From NCBI GenBank assembly GCA_963669155.1, contig OZ022576.1, forward strand, positions 23,643,756 to 23,707,755: a DNA stretch of 64,000 nucleotides, in the 5' to 3' direction. Position numbers and translations under genes: made by a program. Under the pieces are notes generated by a model. The model was not told where the DNA came from. It searched no databases and saw only the letters and a list, made by a program, of their open reading frames with translations. Origin of the DNA: Arbacia lixula (lineage: Eukaryota; Echinodermata; Echinoidea; Arbacioida; Arbaciidae). Shown here piece by piece: positions 1-12,600 of the stretch (position 1 is its first letter; each line of letters begins with the position of its first letter).

Positions 1-1327
1 TGCCATACTACTAGCCTACTAACACTATCAATTGTTAATCGTGAAAAGTGAAGATGTGTCAACAATTAGGCTTTATCTTTAAAGAGATATTCATCTAATT
101 TTAGTGTTATATGCTGTATAAAACCCATACTTATTTTCAGCAAATCGAGTGTCAAAATCCGACAGTCCTTGCTTCCAGTTACAAACGTTTACACACCCGT
201 CAATGCATGATGATGTGTAGCATTTTTGTAGTCTGATGTAGCAAAATCGTAAAATTAAAACAGACCCCCCAAAACTTCATTTTGATTTGGCCCAACTCGA
301 GACCAGTGGCGACGAATATCACTTGTTAAAAATGCTGCCTATTCTTTTTTGGAGAACTGTAACCTATATTATTGTCTTAACTATGTTAATAGACTGTGGT
401 GTTAGAATCCGACAAGGTAATATTTACGCATATGGTGTGATCTGATGTCCCAATAACCCCTTTTTATTTCTTGTTGGATGATGTTCGTTCTTCTGAACGT
501 TATTGAGAACGCACAATGTTGTATACCTGGGTGATCGTTAATCCGAAAAGTTGTTGAATAAATTTGAAGGCTCGTCATTCCGAAGGTTATTTTCTCCGAT
601 GGTTTGTCATTCCCAAGGTTCGTTGATCCTAGAATAAAATATGATTCGATCGTTCGAAAATAAAAAAGGGGCTTTTATCCAAAATGAACTAGCCCTGTAG
701 CCTTTGTTCTGTAGCCATAGCGGGAATGCATGTCTCTACCACCGGTCCCCTGTTTTTTCAATAACACAATCGTTGACAAAAGGCAGCGATAATTTAATCT
801 CATTACAGAACACATCTATGATCATTATGATGCTTTTGGCGTGTGCAATATGTAGCATGAATTAGTCTAAGTTTGTTCATTTAATTTTCCTGATTTTATG
901 TGTGTCTACAGCGAATATGTGGTTTTTATTTGATTTGGGGACATTTTTTCTTCAATGTGACCACATCGTATTTATGTACAACCACAAGATACTATTGTGA
1001 ACCTCAACGCCACAATTACATTATTGTAGTGTACGTGCAATCATGTATAGATGATTATCGTTCATCAATCTTGGAATTTTATCTAAAAGGAGCCTATTTA
1101 TATTTAAGGGATATATCATCCCAAGAGAAAGAAAAACAGAATAAGCTACGATGTCTACATCATGTTTTCAGAGTGCATATTGTGCAATTCCCCTGATGCA
1201 ATTAAGTACGAAGTGCAAAAAAGTGTTATCCTATTTTCATGGACAAAGTTATTTCATTTAGCAACAATCTATTTTACTTCTAACACCAGTCTTGGAATGC
1301 AAGTATCGTATTACGTACGCGTGTATT

Positions 1328-1380
<53 letters not shown>

Positions 1381-2797
1381 GTGTGTGTGTGTCTGTGCGT
1401 GTGTGCGCGCGCGCGTGTGTATGTGTATGTGTGTGCATTTATGTGTTTGTGTGTATGTGTGTATGTGCATGTGTATATGTATGTGTGTGTGATATTACAG
1501 AATACTTAACAGTTTAGGCATGACATGTTCTTGCACTATCGCAAGATACCTCTGGAATGTAATGAAATACCAGTATTGTTTCCACTTGTATATGATAAGA
1601 CCAGCCTATTCTGATCCAGTATTAATGACTGGGTTTTATCATTGCTCTAAAAATACCAGTTTTGTTACCAATTTTATCAATCACCTGTTCGATGCACGGA
1701 AATAAGAGACATGTGTTTTTGATGTGGTATAAATCACATGTTTGGTTCACAGGTATAACAAGACCAGCTTTTGTGATCAGGTATCAGTACCCTGTTTTTG
1801 CTCTCCTGATGATATGATCATATAGCAGTAAAATGACACTGATGTAAAATTTTCCTTTCTTTACCAAAAATAAAGACAAGCATTTGTATGCGCGTGCGTG
1901 CTCTTGTGTGTGCGTGGGTACGTTTATATAATGCACATGTTTGTATTGTTGGGTATGTCCCTTGATAGTCCCACGTTACGAGCATTAAAATACTTGTATA
2001 TAATTGTTTTACATGAAGAGTAATTAGTTGACCTTTAATACCATTGTCAACCCATTATGATGTACATGAATATAAATATTGCACATTAATAAAGAAATTG
2101 GATGAATTCTAAATATATTGATGCAAGTGTTGTTAATTCTAGAGATTTTCCATGTTGGATATAATCGTCAAAACAAGCAAATATACATTCTTAGAACAGC
2201 ATAGTTAAGATAAACATCTGAATAATTAACCTTAACGCGCTTGTCATGGCGATTTATAGATGTCAAATTAACACATTTACATTACAATAATGCACAGGTA
2301 TTGTGCGGCATTTTGTTTCAAAAAGTTCTAATCGCCAAATGGCATTTCGAAATAGCATAGAGTATTACAAGGAAAAGTTTCAGAAGTGTCCATAATATTA
2401 TCACATTTATTTACATTGAATAATGATTTGATGATACACATAAAACCACAATAGTTTACATATTGTCATGATTGTAATGGCAGTTCAGACATAATATAAC
2501 CATTGCATGTATAAGTCAAGGAAGTTTTGTTTCACGCTCATTTAAGATACGTTACCTCATGTGTGTGGGTGTGATGGTCAAATAGCAGTATTGGAATGTT
2601 TTTACTAATGCACACATTTACAGTGTAGTTTCTAGATATTTTGTGTACAGTGTAAATAAACATCTACATTATCGTATTCGCATTCAGCTGTTTCCGATTA
2701 CCAATTCAAGAACATGTCTGTCCAATTACAAACAGGTTGACAATTACATAGAATGATTGTGTATGCATCGAACAATTAGCATCAAAGGAAGGAAATT
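1..2797. other. Gene-free AT-rich region
   Basis: No exon with family-like coding potential seen on either strand. Degenerate copies of the TTCCGAAGGTTCG-type repeat occur near 480-660. Otherwise only simple repeats. Confidence 0.6.
1334..1493. repeat. (TA)n then (TG)n microsatellite
   Basis: Pure TA from 1334 to about 1378, followed by an interrupted TG/CG tract to about 1493. Confidence 0.97.
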
Positions 2798-2996
2798 AAA
2801 GGGATAGTTCACCTTTAAGATAAGTTGGTTTCTCTACGTGAAAGAAACGCGTTAGTTAAGGTTTGACGAAAATCCGTCATAGAATAAGAAAGTGACGTCA
2901 CGTACGAGGTGCTCTCCCATAAGTTGTGTACAGAATGTTTCTTTAATGTGTCTCCTTTAATTGAAACCAACTAAATTTCAGGGTGAACGATCGCCT
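2798..2996. mobile_element. MITE, about 200 bp
   Basis: Left end AAAGGGATAGTTCACC...AGTTGGTTTC is matched in reverse by GAAACCAACT...GGGTGAACGATCGCC at the right. No ORF. Contains TGACGTCA at 2892-2899, probably by chance. Confidence 0.7.
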
Positions 2997-4085
2997 CAAG
3001 TATTTGTGATATGCGCATTTTATTTTATTCACCAAAATGTCCACCGCTGTCACCATGTTTCAATAGCCTTTGCGGATGGGGTAAAAGATCTTAAATGCGG
3101 CATTTGGTGTAATTCTAGACACGAAATGATAGAGGCATTACATCGTGTCTGTGCATCAGTAACTCTCCATCTCGGGAACTCCTTTATTAGTTGTAACGCG
3201 CATGCGTCTACACTGCTGCTCATGCTTACAGATCATGAATATTTATACATGCACCACAAGTGAATTTTCTGTTTAAATAATTGACCTCCCTAGCTAAGAA
3301 CATGATGCTACAAGCAACAAATAATACTCTCTTACTACCAGTGTCACCGTTTTTTCATCTTGATCTCGTAAAATTTCTGCCTTTTTACGGCGTAACTTTA
3401 GCAAAGTTCTCATTGCAGTAAAAGGGCGACAGATGGCGCTAATTAAGCCCCAATGGTGATCTCAGGAATGCACAGACTGACTGTCTAATGTGCATTCATG
3501 ATAATACTTAATTGTTCCTGCACTGAAATTCATTAAATGATTATGACACGTGTGATGCAAAATGAACATTGTTGTGTTTTGAATTTATCATCTGATACAC
3601 ATACAAGTCTACGTCCAAATTTAAAATACAGAAGATTCAATTCGATATTAAGAATGAAAATTGATAAAATGTCACGAAATATTCTTTTTAAAAAATGTAT
3701 TTATCTTGACAATACTTGCGCGTATTGCCTGGAGGACCGAAGTATGCAAGTCCACAATTACCAAATGATAGACATATGCAGTCACACACACAAAAAAGCA
3801 CCCCAAAATAAACACGCATTCTTGATACGTTTTTACCATGTTTGAGTTCAAAGTTGCTCCTGACAACTTACAATTTTTCCTGGATGACTGAAATATGCAA
3901 GTCAACATTTAAGAAATGATAGGCAGAGTTTCCGAGCGGGTAAATACGCACTTGCAAATCTATTTAGGCCTACCATACGAAAGAGAAAACGCAAAACGTT
4001 AAACATTCCAGTTTACATTGGTTTGAAAGTTGCTCCTGAGTTATTCATACTATTGGCGCGATGACCGAAATATGTTAACCGACGT

Positions 4086-4177
4086 TTAACTCTTTATGGG
4101 CTACATGCGCCTCTTTTTCACAAATAATACACACAAATCCCATAGAGCAGCAGTTTGTCTGGCACCCAAAGGGTTAA
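4086..4177. mobile_element. Short MITE with TTAACYCTTT ends
   Basis: Ends TTAACTCTTTATGGGC and GCACCCAAAGGGTTAA. Related partial copies (CCTTTGtGTGCCAGATgAAC or ATAGAG..ATTTGTGTG cores) occur near 8230-8280, 9133-9190, 13867-13918, 36290-36350 and 39405-39460, so this is a window-wide family. Confidence 0.65.
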
Positions 4178-4204
4178 TAAATGGCGGGCAGAGCAACGGA
4201 ACAA

Positions 4205-4380
4205 GTGAATATATCGCTAGTGATAATCGTTTGTCTCACAATGGTCTAGAAGGGATCTAAGATCACGACGTTTCGTGCGCCGCTGCAACGCTTCGTCAGG
4301 TGTGATACGAAGTTGTAGATCTCTTGTTGACCAAACATTGCTAGACAAACGATTATCACTTGCTATTTATCCACAATTAG
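4205..4380 (-). mobile_element. Hairpin repeat with hammerhead/Penelope-like core
   Basis: Inverted arms around CAAGTGATAATCGTTTGTCT flank a centre that reads on the minus strand CCTGACGAAG...CACGAAACGTCG. CUGANGA plus GAAA plus GUC are the hammerhead-ribozyme core boxes, and such boxes are known in Penelope-like elements. Helix II pairs poorly. No RT domain nearby. Assignment tentative. Confidence 0.4.
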
Positions 4381-4423
4381 TAACGTACATATGTAGCATT
4401 AAGTTAATATATATTCGCATATA

Positions 4424-5060
4424 TTGATCATACTCAAACGTTATGGTTTGGAGATTGGAATGTATACCGAAACTGTCTATTCTGATTGAATAAAGTGTGT
4501 ATAGTTAAGGCAAGTGTAGGGAATTGGATACCACCAAAGTTTGACGCAGCCATGTCTGTCCGTGTTGTGCTATCTATTGCGATCTGTGGCCTCTAACAAC
4601 ACTCCTGTATAATATACGATTCATTTCAAAGACTACAATGCGTTGTTACTCCGAGAAACTTGGCAAAATTTATAAAGGTAAACAATTTTGATCGTAAAAT
4701 GCTGTACGCCCCTAACATAAAAAAAACCCCTCTTATTTGATCATACTCAAACGCTATGATTTGCAGATCGGAATGCATACCGAAACTGTAATTATTCTGT
4801 TTGGAGAAAGTGTATACAGTTAGGGCAAGTGTAGGGAATTGGAGACCGTAGGGAATTGGATACCACCAAAGTTTGACGCAGCCCTGTCTGTCCGTGTTGT
4901 GCTATCTATTGCGATCTGTGGCCTCTAACAACACTCCTGTATAATACGCAATTCATTTCAAAGACTAAAATGCGTTATTACTCCGAGAACTTGGCAAAAT
5001 TTATAAAGGTAAACAATTTTGATCGTAAAAGGTTGTACGCCCCTGACATAAAAACACCAC
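4424..5060. repeat. Tandem duplication, unit about 313 bp
   Basis: Two copies starting TTGATCATACTCAAACG (4424 and 4737), roughly 90 percent alike by eye. The second has an extra internal duplication of GTAGGGAATTGGA. Confidence 0.9.
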
Positions 5061-6697
5061 TAATTTTCTCTGAATGGTATGGCGTGTCCAGATAGATGGA
5101 GTGGCTCTTAAAATAAGTTATAAAAGGAAGTTTATGAAGTGTGCCAACCATCATAGAAAACGTATGGCCATTTTGTGTTGTAAATGGGTGATGAAATGCA
5201 CATTATGGATGGTGTCTGATCAGTAATGTGTGTAAGCAATGGGGGACACCAAGATGGGATCATTTGTTGTGTTATATTTACATTATATAGCAAGATAGCT
5301 AGTTTTAATATTTAATATTAATGTTATCAAGTGTAAACGTACCATTGTTAGGAAAAAGGAAAAAAGCTTAACCTTGCCAATCAAATATAAACATTGGCTC
5401 TATAAAAGTACAGCAAATGAAAACACCATTATACAGAATCGGAAATCGACAGAGACCTACTTGAACAGCTACTGTATGTTTATTGATGTTTTGTTGGAGA
5501 CTGTAAATCGCACCTGCTGTGTTCAAGCTCCTGCTCAAGAACTACAGGAACAATCCCCTGGGGTGGGTAGCGGTAGGGGGGGGGGGTAGAGATTGACCAA
5601 CGATCTGGTACGTGGGGTCATAATGATCATAGACTTATTTTTTTAATTTTATGTTGAAAGGCATTTTCATGAAACAGTGTAACATATATGGTTGTTCCCG
5701 TCACCGTTCTTCTTTGAATGCATTTCATTTTAAGAAGTTGTTTTAATGCTGTTTGATCAATGTAAAAGTCACATTGCCAGAACATTATTCTCAAAGCATT
5801 GAAACATAATCTAAAGCATCTTTATTACTGTAAACAAAAAATTATCAAATTTATTGTGGGCTACATTGTTTTAAAATTGTTTCAAAAATAACATTGGCTG
5901 CTAATCTCTTTCAAAGGGTACTTGAACTAACTGTAACAAACCTATTTTCATTACATGTAGGTAATGAGAGACATTTGGTGATGACACAAATAATCCTTCT
6001 TATCTTATCAATCAGTTACATCATGACCACGATTTTGTTACCAAATAAGGAGAAGAAGCTAATGAAGAGTATACACAACTTTCTGTATGTCTATCATTTT
6101 TAATTTTTATGAAAATTATGCAAATGTGCTTAGGGGTCTCCAATTCACCACACTCATCATATACTTTTTGGGTGACATTTCGACCTGCGCAGAATCAAGA
6201 CAAATACCGTGGGAGAAAAAGGGGTATCCCCGCCCCGTCGTTCAGAGCTTCCCCGTAAAAGAGGTCGCTCGAACTAAGTGTAAACATTCGACACCAAACT
6301 AATCTTAACGCTATTACTGACTGTTATACTTGCACTTTATCCGATTATATCATGTGGTTTCAATAACAAAGTGGGCGTTTTGGTTAATGGAACTGCAGTC
6401 AATATTGGTTCAGACGCTGTGAAATTGTTGTTGTACCTTCTAACTTGAAATGTTGGTGATCTCTTTAAAAATGTTTATTGGGGAGATACTACCTACTGCG
6501 CCCTGGTCTTGAACTGTGGCGCTATTTAAAACATTTCCTGCAGCTTGGCTTTTTCGTTAGGGTTGCTCAACCCACTCACTTTACACCTTCAGCACGATTA
6601 CAACGAAGCTCATTCAAAGTATCCCGACTCGTGTAATTTGTCTGACCTCGGGGGCGACTTTCCTTCGTCGACATCACTGACCACCACCACCACCACC
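5061..6697. other. Upstream region of the SLC22 gene
   Basis: No coding exon recognised. A repeat core (GGTAGAGATTGACCAACGATCT...GGGGTCATAA, 5580-5625) recurs near 8140-8185. CTATTTAAAA at about 6522 is TATA-like. CATTTCCTGCAG ending at 6543 could be the acceptor of a 5'UTR exon. Neither is certain. Confidence 0.4.
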
Positions 6698-9600
6698 ATG
6701 GCTATTATAAAGCTAGACGATATCCTGAAGGAGATCGGGGAGTTCGGGGCGTACCAGAAGCGCGTGTTCGCTCTCGTCTGCACCATCGTCTTCACGTCGT
6801 CCTGGGTCTCCATGATCATCGTCTTCCTCAGTGCTTCAACCGACCACTGGTGTGCGGTGAGTCCTCCAGTTTGGGAAGTGGTCCTGGCTATTGATTAAGT
6901 TAACTCTGTGTGTGCCATCGGTGTATTTTTACACTAATGATACACACGAATATCATAGAAAAACAACCTCGCTGGCATGCAAAGGGTAAAGGTCCATTCA
7001 CACACGGGAGCGTTTTGTTACTTAGTTTAACTAGGCCGTTCCCTCGATTCTCTCCGCCGGCGAAGCAGTGGACCGCCTTGACATTTTACAGATTACTGAT
7101 ACATGTAAGTGTATACATGCTTTCTTTATCTTGTTTCAACGCAGCGGTGCCCGGGGAAATACCGGCGGCATGCTACAGGCAGCCACCGGCTAAGGTGAGC
7201 CGCTCATGTGTGAATGTGACTTTATTGTCAGTACTCGTATCTACTGACTGTACTTCCACTTCGTCTACTCTGTTTTGTTTTTTGTCTATCACACTGTATT
7301 TTGTTACGCAGACAAAAATGGTCCCTTTCAAATTTTGCCGCGTATAGCAAAAGACCATGTTCATGATGTATCCCGCATAATCCTCAAATAAACAAGGTGT
7401 GTGGAAGTGTTCTTTCCACATCCTCGCATGAAAACCGTGTAAGTTCAGAAAACTTAACCACCTTAAAATCATTAATCATCCTTAACCTTTGATCTAAATC
7501 CGTTACCCTAACCACAAACCACGCTAAATATATAAACCTTGATTAACCCTTTAAAGGTGGGTACACTGTCTTAACCAGCCCCAAACCCTAGGCCCTATCG
7601 CAACCGAAAAATTAAACCATGAGTTAATCCAAACCCTTAACCCCAACCATAAACCATAACCATAAACTCGTACTCTTAGATAGGTAGAAAAAGAAAATCG
7701 CATTGCACATGAGCCCCTTAATACTTATCATCTCTTTATAATGACAACAAGTACGTAAACTAATATAAGGATGTAGTGAAAATAGGTTATACAATCATCT
7801 GATCATCACACCTAATGACAACAAATACGTAAACAAATATAAGGATGTAGTGAAAATAGGTTATACAAGCATCACACCTAATATAGTCAGTTAAATCAAT
7901 TATGTCCTTGTAAGCACTTCAATACGAAGGCTAACTTTTTTTCATGTATGGCGTTCTATTTTCCTAGGCGATAGTGACAGGATGCCAATGAATGTTGTTT
8001 CTTACGCCGGAAAATTACCCTCGATAACCCACAAGTCAAGCGATTGTCAATATGACCGAAAACCCGCACAATGGTCAGGGTTATTTGCATACCCTGAATT
8101 CGACCGAGAAATCAAGCTCTCTTATGATGTGGGGTGGGTGTAGAGATTGACTAGTGATCTAATAACTGGGGTCATAAGGATCACGATGATGCTAATAATG
8201 ATTTGTAAACCTTTGATCGTTTGTTAATAACCTTTTGGATACCAGGCAAAATGCGGCTCTATGGGATTTGTGCGTATTAAAGACGATATAATTCACACAT
8301 GACAGGGTGAATCGACCACCGTACAACAATACTAATACTGTACAATATCAAAACGATCAACAGTTTTTAGAAGGTAGTTAAGGTGTAGTTTCTAAACCAG
8401 GTGATGAATAAATTTGACCAAGAATTACGGATGGGGTGGGGGTGGAGGGGTGGGGAGGGAGTGAAGGGGTGGGTTGGGCGATTGCTAAGAAGGTTTAAAA
8501 GACAGCATAAGCGCTAACCGAGTCTGGTCCTTGCAGGGAACATATTTGACAATTAAGATACAATTTTCATTTTCTATGTTGATTCGATTGTTTGAAGAAA
8601 AACCTTAATATTGAATACTTAGTTATGTAATATGTAATATACCATCACTTTATTCATTGAATTCACAATATACGTGAACATATAAGCTGTATTTATTGAA
8701 GACATTCGAAAAGGTACAGTTATACAATATAATGATAGTTAATGAATTTATTAAACACATCTCATAATCAACGAATATACATACTAAGTGACAACCATAT
8801 TTCCATCCGGATGTTCCAATGTTATAACACATGCAGGCATGTTAAAGCTGAAATTGTCAGGTGTAATAATCGGTGAATAACTAATTTGGGGTCGATACAT
8901 CACTGCGACTTTCAACAAAATAGCAAAATATATTGGTCTCATGTCTCAATTCCAATCATTACCCTATAAGATATTCGAAGTGGAGTATTACCTAATAGTG
9001 CCACAACTTTAAACTGTGGTATTATTGCATGGAGAAATGCTTCATTTAGTCATATAAGCAATTATTTACGTTACAAAAGCGTGCAATCAGAATGACGTGT
9101 CGTGCTCCGTATCTTGCCTTTAGCAATTCACTTTGAAACCCTTTGCGTGCCAGATTAACTGCTGCTCTATTGGATTTGTGTGTTTTATTTAGTTATTTAT
9201 TTATCTGTCAGTATTATTTATCCAGGGTAGCCCCTTCAGTGGTTGAACACTGTTCTACCAGGGGGCCCAGCTTTGACATTACAACACAATATGGTTTGCA
9301 TAATACAAACAAACAGGAGGACGTGAAACCGCCGGTAGCCGAAACACTGATAGCAAGGTACAAACAAATAACATGTATAGTTCAGTGAGAAATAAACACA
9401 ATTTTTACACAACCTTACTGTTACTAGTGTTACTATTACTATTACTATTACTATTACTATTACTATTACTATTACTATTACTATTACTAGTGTTAAAATT
9501 AATCTATGGCGCATGAAGAGTTGATGTGTGCTGGTGATAATGACAACAGAACCCGTAATCGATGGAGTGCAATTGTACCATGATCACTGTTCCATTCTAG

Positions 9601-12600
9601 AACCGAGTGAGGCAGGAGTCATATCAGCGCTACTGACTGGTATCATTAATGTGTCAACACTGGTGTTGTAATGACACATGCTAGGCCCCTGTCTTGCCAA
9701 TGTTTTGAGATTAGTCATAGCATAGGCTTGAAAGAAGGTAAACTGTTGAACTAGTTAACGCTTTGGGAATTAACCTAACCCGTCATATCAACAGAACAAT
9801 GCTATGTAAGCATATACAAACGTAAATGTCATAATACAAAAAGGTAAATAATACAATATCTGCTTACTGCCGGTTAAATAACTATGGATTTGTTATGACT
9901 GACCAGAGCACTGGGGGTCAGAGTTTCCTTGTCTTCTTAAAGATTCTTCAGAAATTGGGGAAATCAAGACAAAATTAAAAAATAAATGCAAACGTATATG
10001 GACTCAAGATGGCCGGATTCGTGTGTTGACAAACGGAGGTCATCGACTCACGCTAACGAAAAACGCCCATGCAGTCAAGCTTCAGTCATCGGATTAATCA
10101 CTTTGGTTCCGCACCTGTTCTTCATAATAGTTCGTTGTTGTCAACTTACCTCTTCTCTTTTTTTATCGTTTTCTCTTAACAATTGTTCGTCTATATGGTC
10201 TCATCTTCTATTCCATATGCTGACAGCGGTTACCAACGGAGATCATTGTCATCAGATGCCATCACTGAGTACTCACTTTGAATTCGCTAGTATATGCTGA
10301 CATCGGATACCAACGGAGATCAATAGTACCATTCTCATTGGGCTTAAAAAATCGAGAAGTTAGAAAAACCGCGAAGTTAGGGTGAGAGTTGCCTAGCAAC
10401 CGTACCAAAAGCCGAATGGTCCTATTGTCCCTAACCCCTAAATTCTAGATTTTTCTAACTTCTCGATGTTTAAGCCCAATGAGAATGGCACTATTGTCAA
10501 GTGATTCACGGAAAAACACACCTTTAAACTGTAAACAACGAGACTTTAAGTTTGAAATACGAGTAATTATCTGAAAAGGGCATTAACTCTGTACATTTAA
10601 ATATCGTAAGTTTATTAAAAAAAACTATGAAGAAATCACACAAATATTATATGAAAATGTAATACATGTTCTGGCTTTAAACGAGACTAGACTAGATAAT
10701 TCCGTTTCTGAAGTAGAAGTTTCTATTCCCCATTATTCCATTAAACGCAAAGATCGTGACAGAAACGGAGGTGTTGCGATACACAAATGAATCTGTTCAG
10801 TTTGATTTGGTATCCCATGATTCTCTCTTAAATTTAGAAGCATTGTCTGTAAACATACACCTCAAAGCACAAACTAACCATATTCTTGAAATGGTATTGA
10901 CCACCAAATTATAGAATCGAGCTTTTGAAGTATTATGAAAATTTCATGTGACAGAATCCTAAAATTACCCTTGTGACTTTTGAAAAGTGACATTTTGCCT
11001 TTAAAATTTGCCCACTCATGCATGGCTAATTGAATTCATGTGATTTTTACACAGAAGTTAGGCAATAAGTTAAGAAACAATCCTGCCAAATTATTCTGCC
11101 CAAAACCTCTACGATAAAAAGTTATGCTATTTTGCTAAAGGAAGGACTGACTTTTTGTGTGTTTAAAATCAATGATAGTTTATGAATAGTATTTCCAAAA
11201 AAAGTTTGTGTCTGTGGGGAAATTGTCTGAATTTGAGGCCGGGGTTCTTTAGTTTACTCAGTGAGTTTGACTCATACAATAAGACTAGATTTTATCAGCG
11301 GAGTTCATTGTCACGACTTCAGTTGTACAGTTCATCATTTATATTGCCGTGATTTTCATGTGGTGTGAAACTTGTCCAAATTTCAGACGACAGAACTCTG
11401 TTCATGATCCGATGATGCTTTACAAACATGAAAGTGAAAGTGATCTGAAATGTGACATTAAGTGGTTGAGAACCAGCACTGACATCTTATTATGTAATCC
11501 GATGATGAATACTTTCTCGCTGAAGAAACTCTTGTATTATCAGTCAAAGCAATTTGAATAAATGTAGCCTACTCTTTTTTTTTTCTTAAGAAACATGAAA
11601 GGAGAAAGAAGGAAAGCATGTTAAGTTGTAACGGTATCAGACACGGACGTTGACCGCCGTGCACGAACGAAAGATTATCCATCGCCGCTTCACATTCCAT
11701 ACGTGCATGTATACTTGTGTGCGTAAGTGTGTGTGGGTGGGGAAGGGGTGTGTGTGTGTGTGGGGGGGGGGGTATACGTGACTATTTTGCCATGAAAAGA
11801 AATGTGGCTTTGAGATGCGAAATGTTCTTTCAGCAGCCAATGAGCCAACGAAAGTTTCCGAGCAACATGACAATGTGTCCACCACAGTTCAGTAATACCA
11901 TCATACTTTTTTTCCGCGCATACGTACCTCTTTACGTGTTATCATGTAACACATAATCTAAATCCTATGAAGTATCATTTTAATTGGCACACATGGAGTT
12001 AACTACGTCTAGCTCGATGCTCGTTTTAGAAATTAGCATAATATGCGTGCACTCTTAAGTCATTATGTCGTCATAAGGTTCCAGTAAATAAATTAGTAAA
12101 AACACAGGCGAGAGTAGTTCTTGTATTTATGAATAAATCGAGTATGTGAAATCCCTGTTCATTTGTAAGATACCTACACGTAATGCCAACGTACAACTAA
12201 CATACATGTTTGATGTAGAACGTTTCCCGGTGAGGCGTTATTATCAAAACAGACAAACGGATGAGATCCAGGGTATCCCGAGACGTCATGTTTAGGATCG
12301 TGGTAGTAAAGTGGTCACGTTGTTAGTATATAGGTCACTGGTTACGTGGTTATAACCATGCAGGAAACGCGCCAATGTACTATTCAACACGACGGCTTAT
12401 TAACCTTGCCACTCACCATCCAGGAGTTTTTTAAAGAATATTTCAACATTACAGCGCTAGCAATGGAAACCCCAAGAATAATAATCTCTTACTGTATTTT
12501 GATATTGATGAACTATTAACAGAAGTGTATAACTCAATATATACAAAATATATGAACTCTAACACTAATGTATAACTTCTGAAGTCCTGATGCATTAAGT

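Noticed and set aside
1162-1517. Open frames of Cys/Val/Tyr repeats on both strands
   Set aside because: They are translations of TA and TG microsatellites. The same holds for frames at 37357-37675 and 53124-53530.
6545-6697. Upstream in-frame Met extending the transporter by 51 residues
   Set aside because: SLC22 proteins begin close to the DDxLxxxGxFG motif. The extension is Thr-rich with no family match, and the ATG at 6698 has the better context.
7145-7194. Possible extra SLC22 exon reading VPGEIPAACYRQPPAK
   Set aside because: It has AG/GT borders, but exon 1 ends in phase 0 and joins the exon at 12685 perfectly (HWCA-IPKLGDLDC). Inserting this 50-bp piece breaks the frame.
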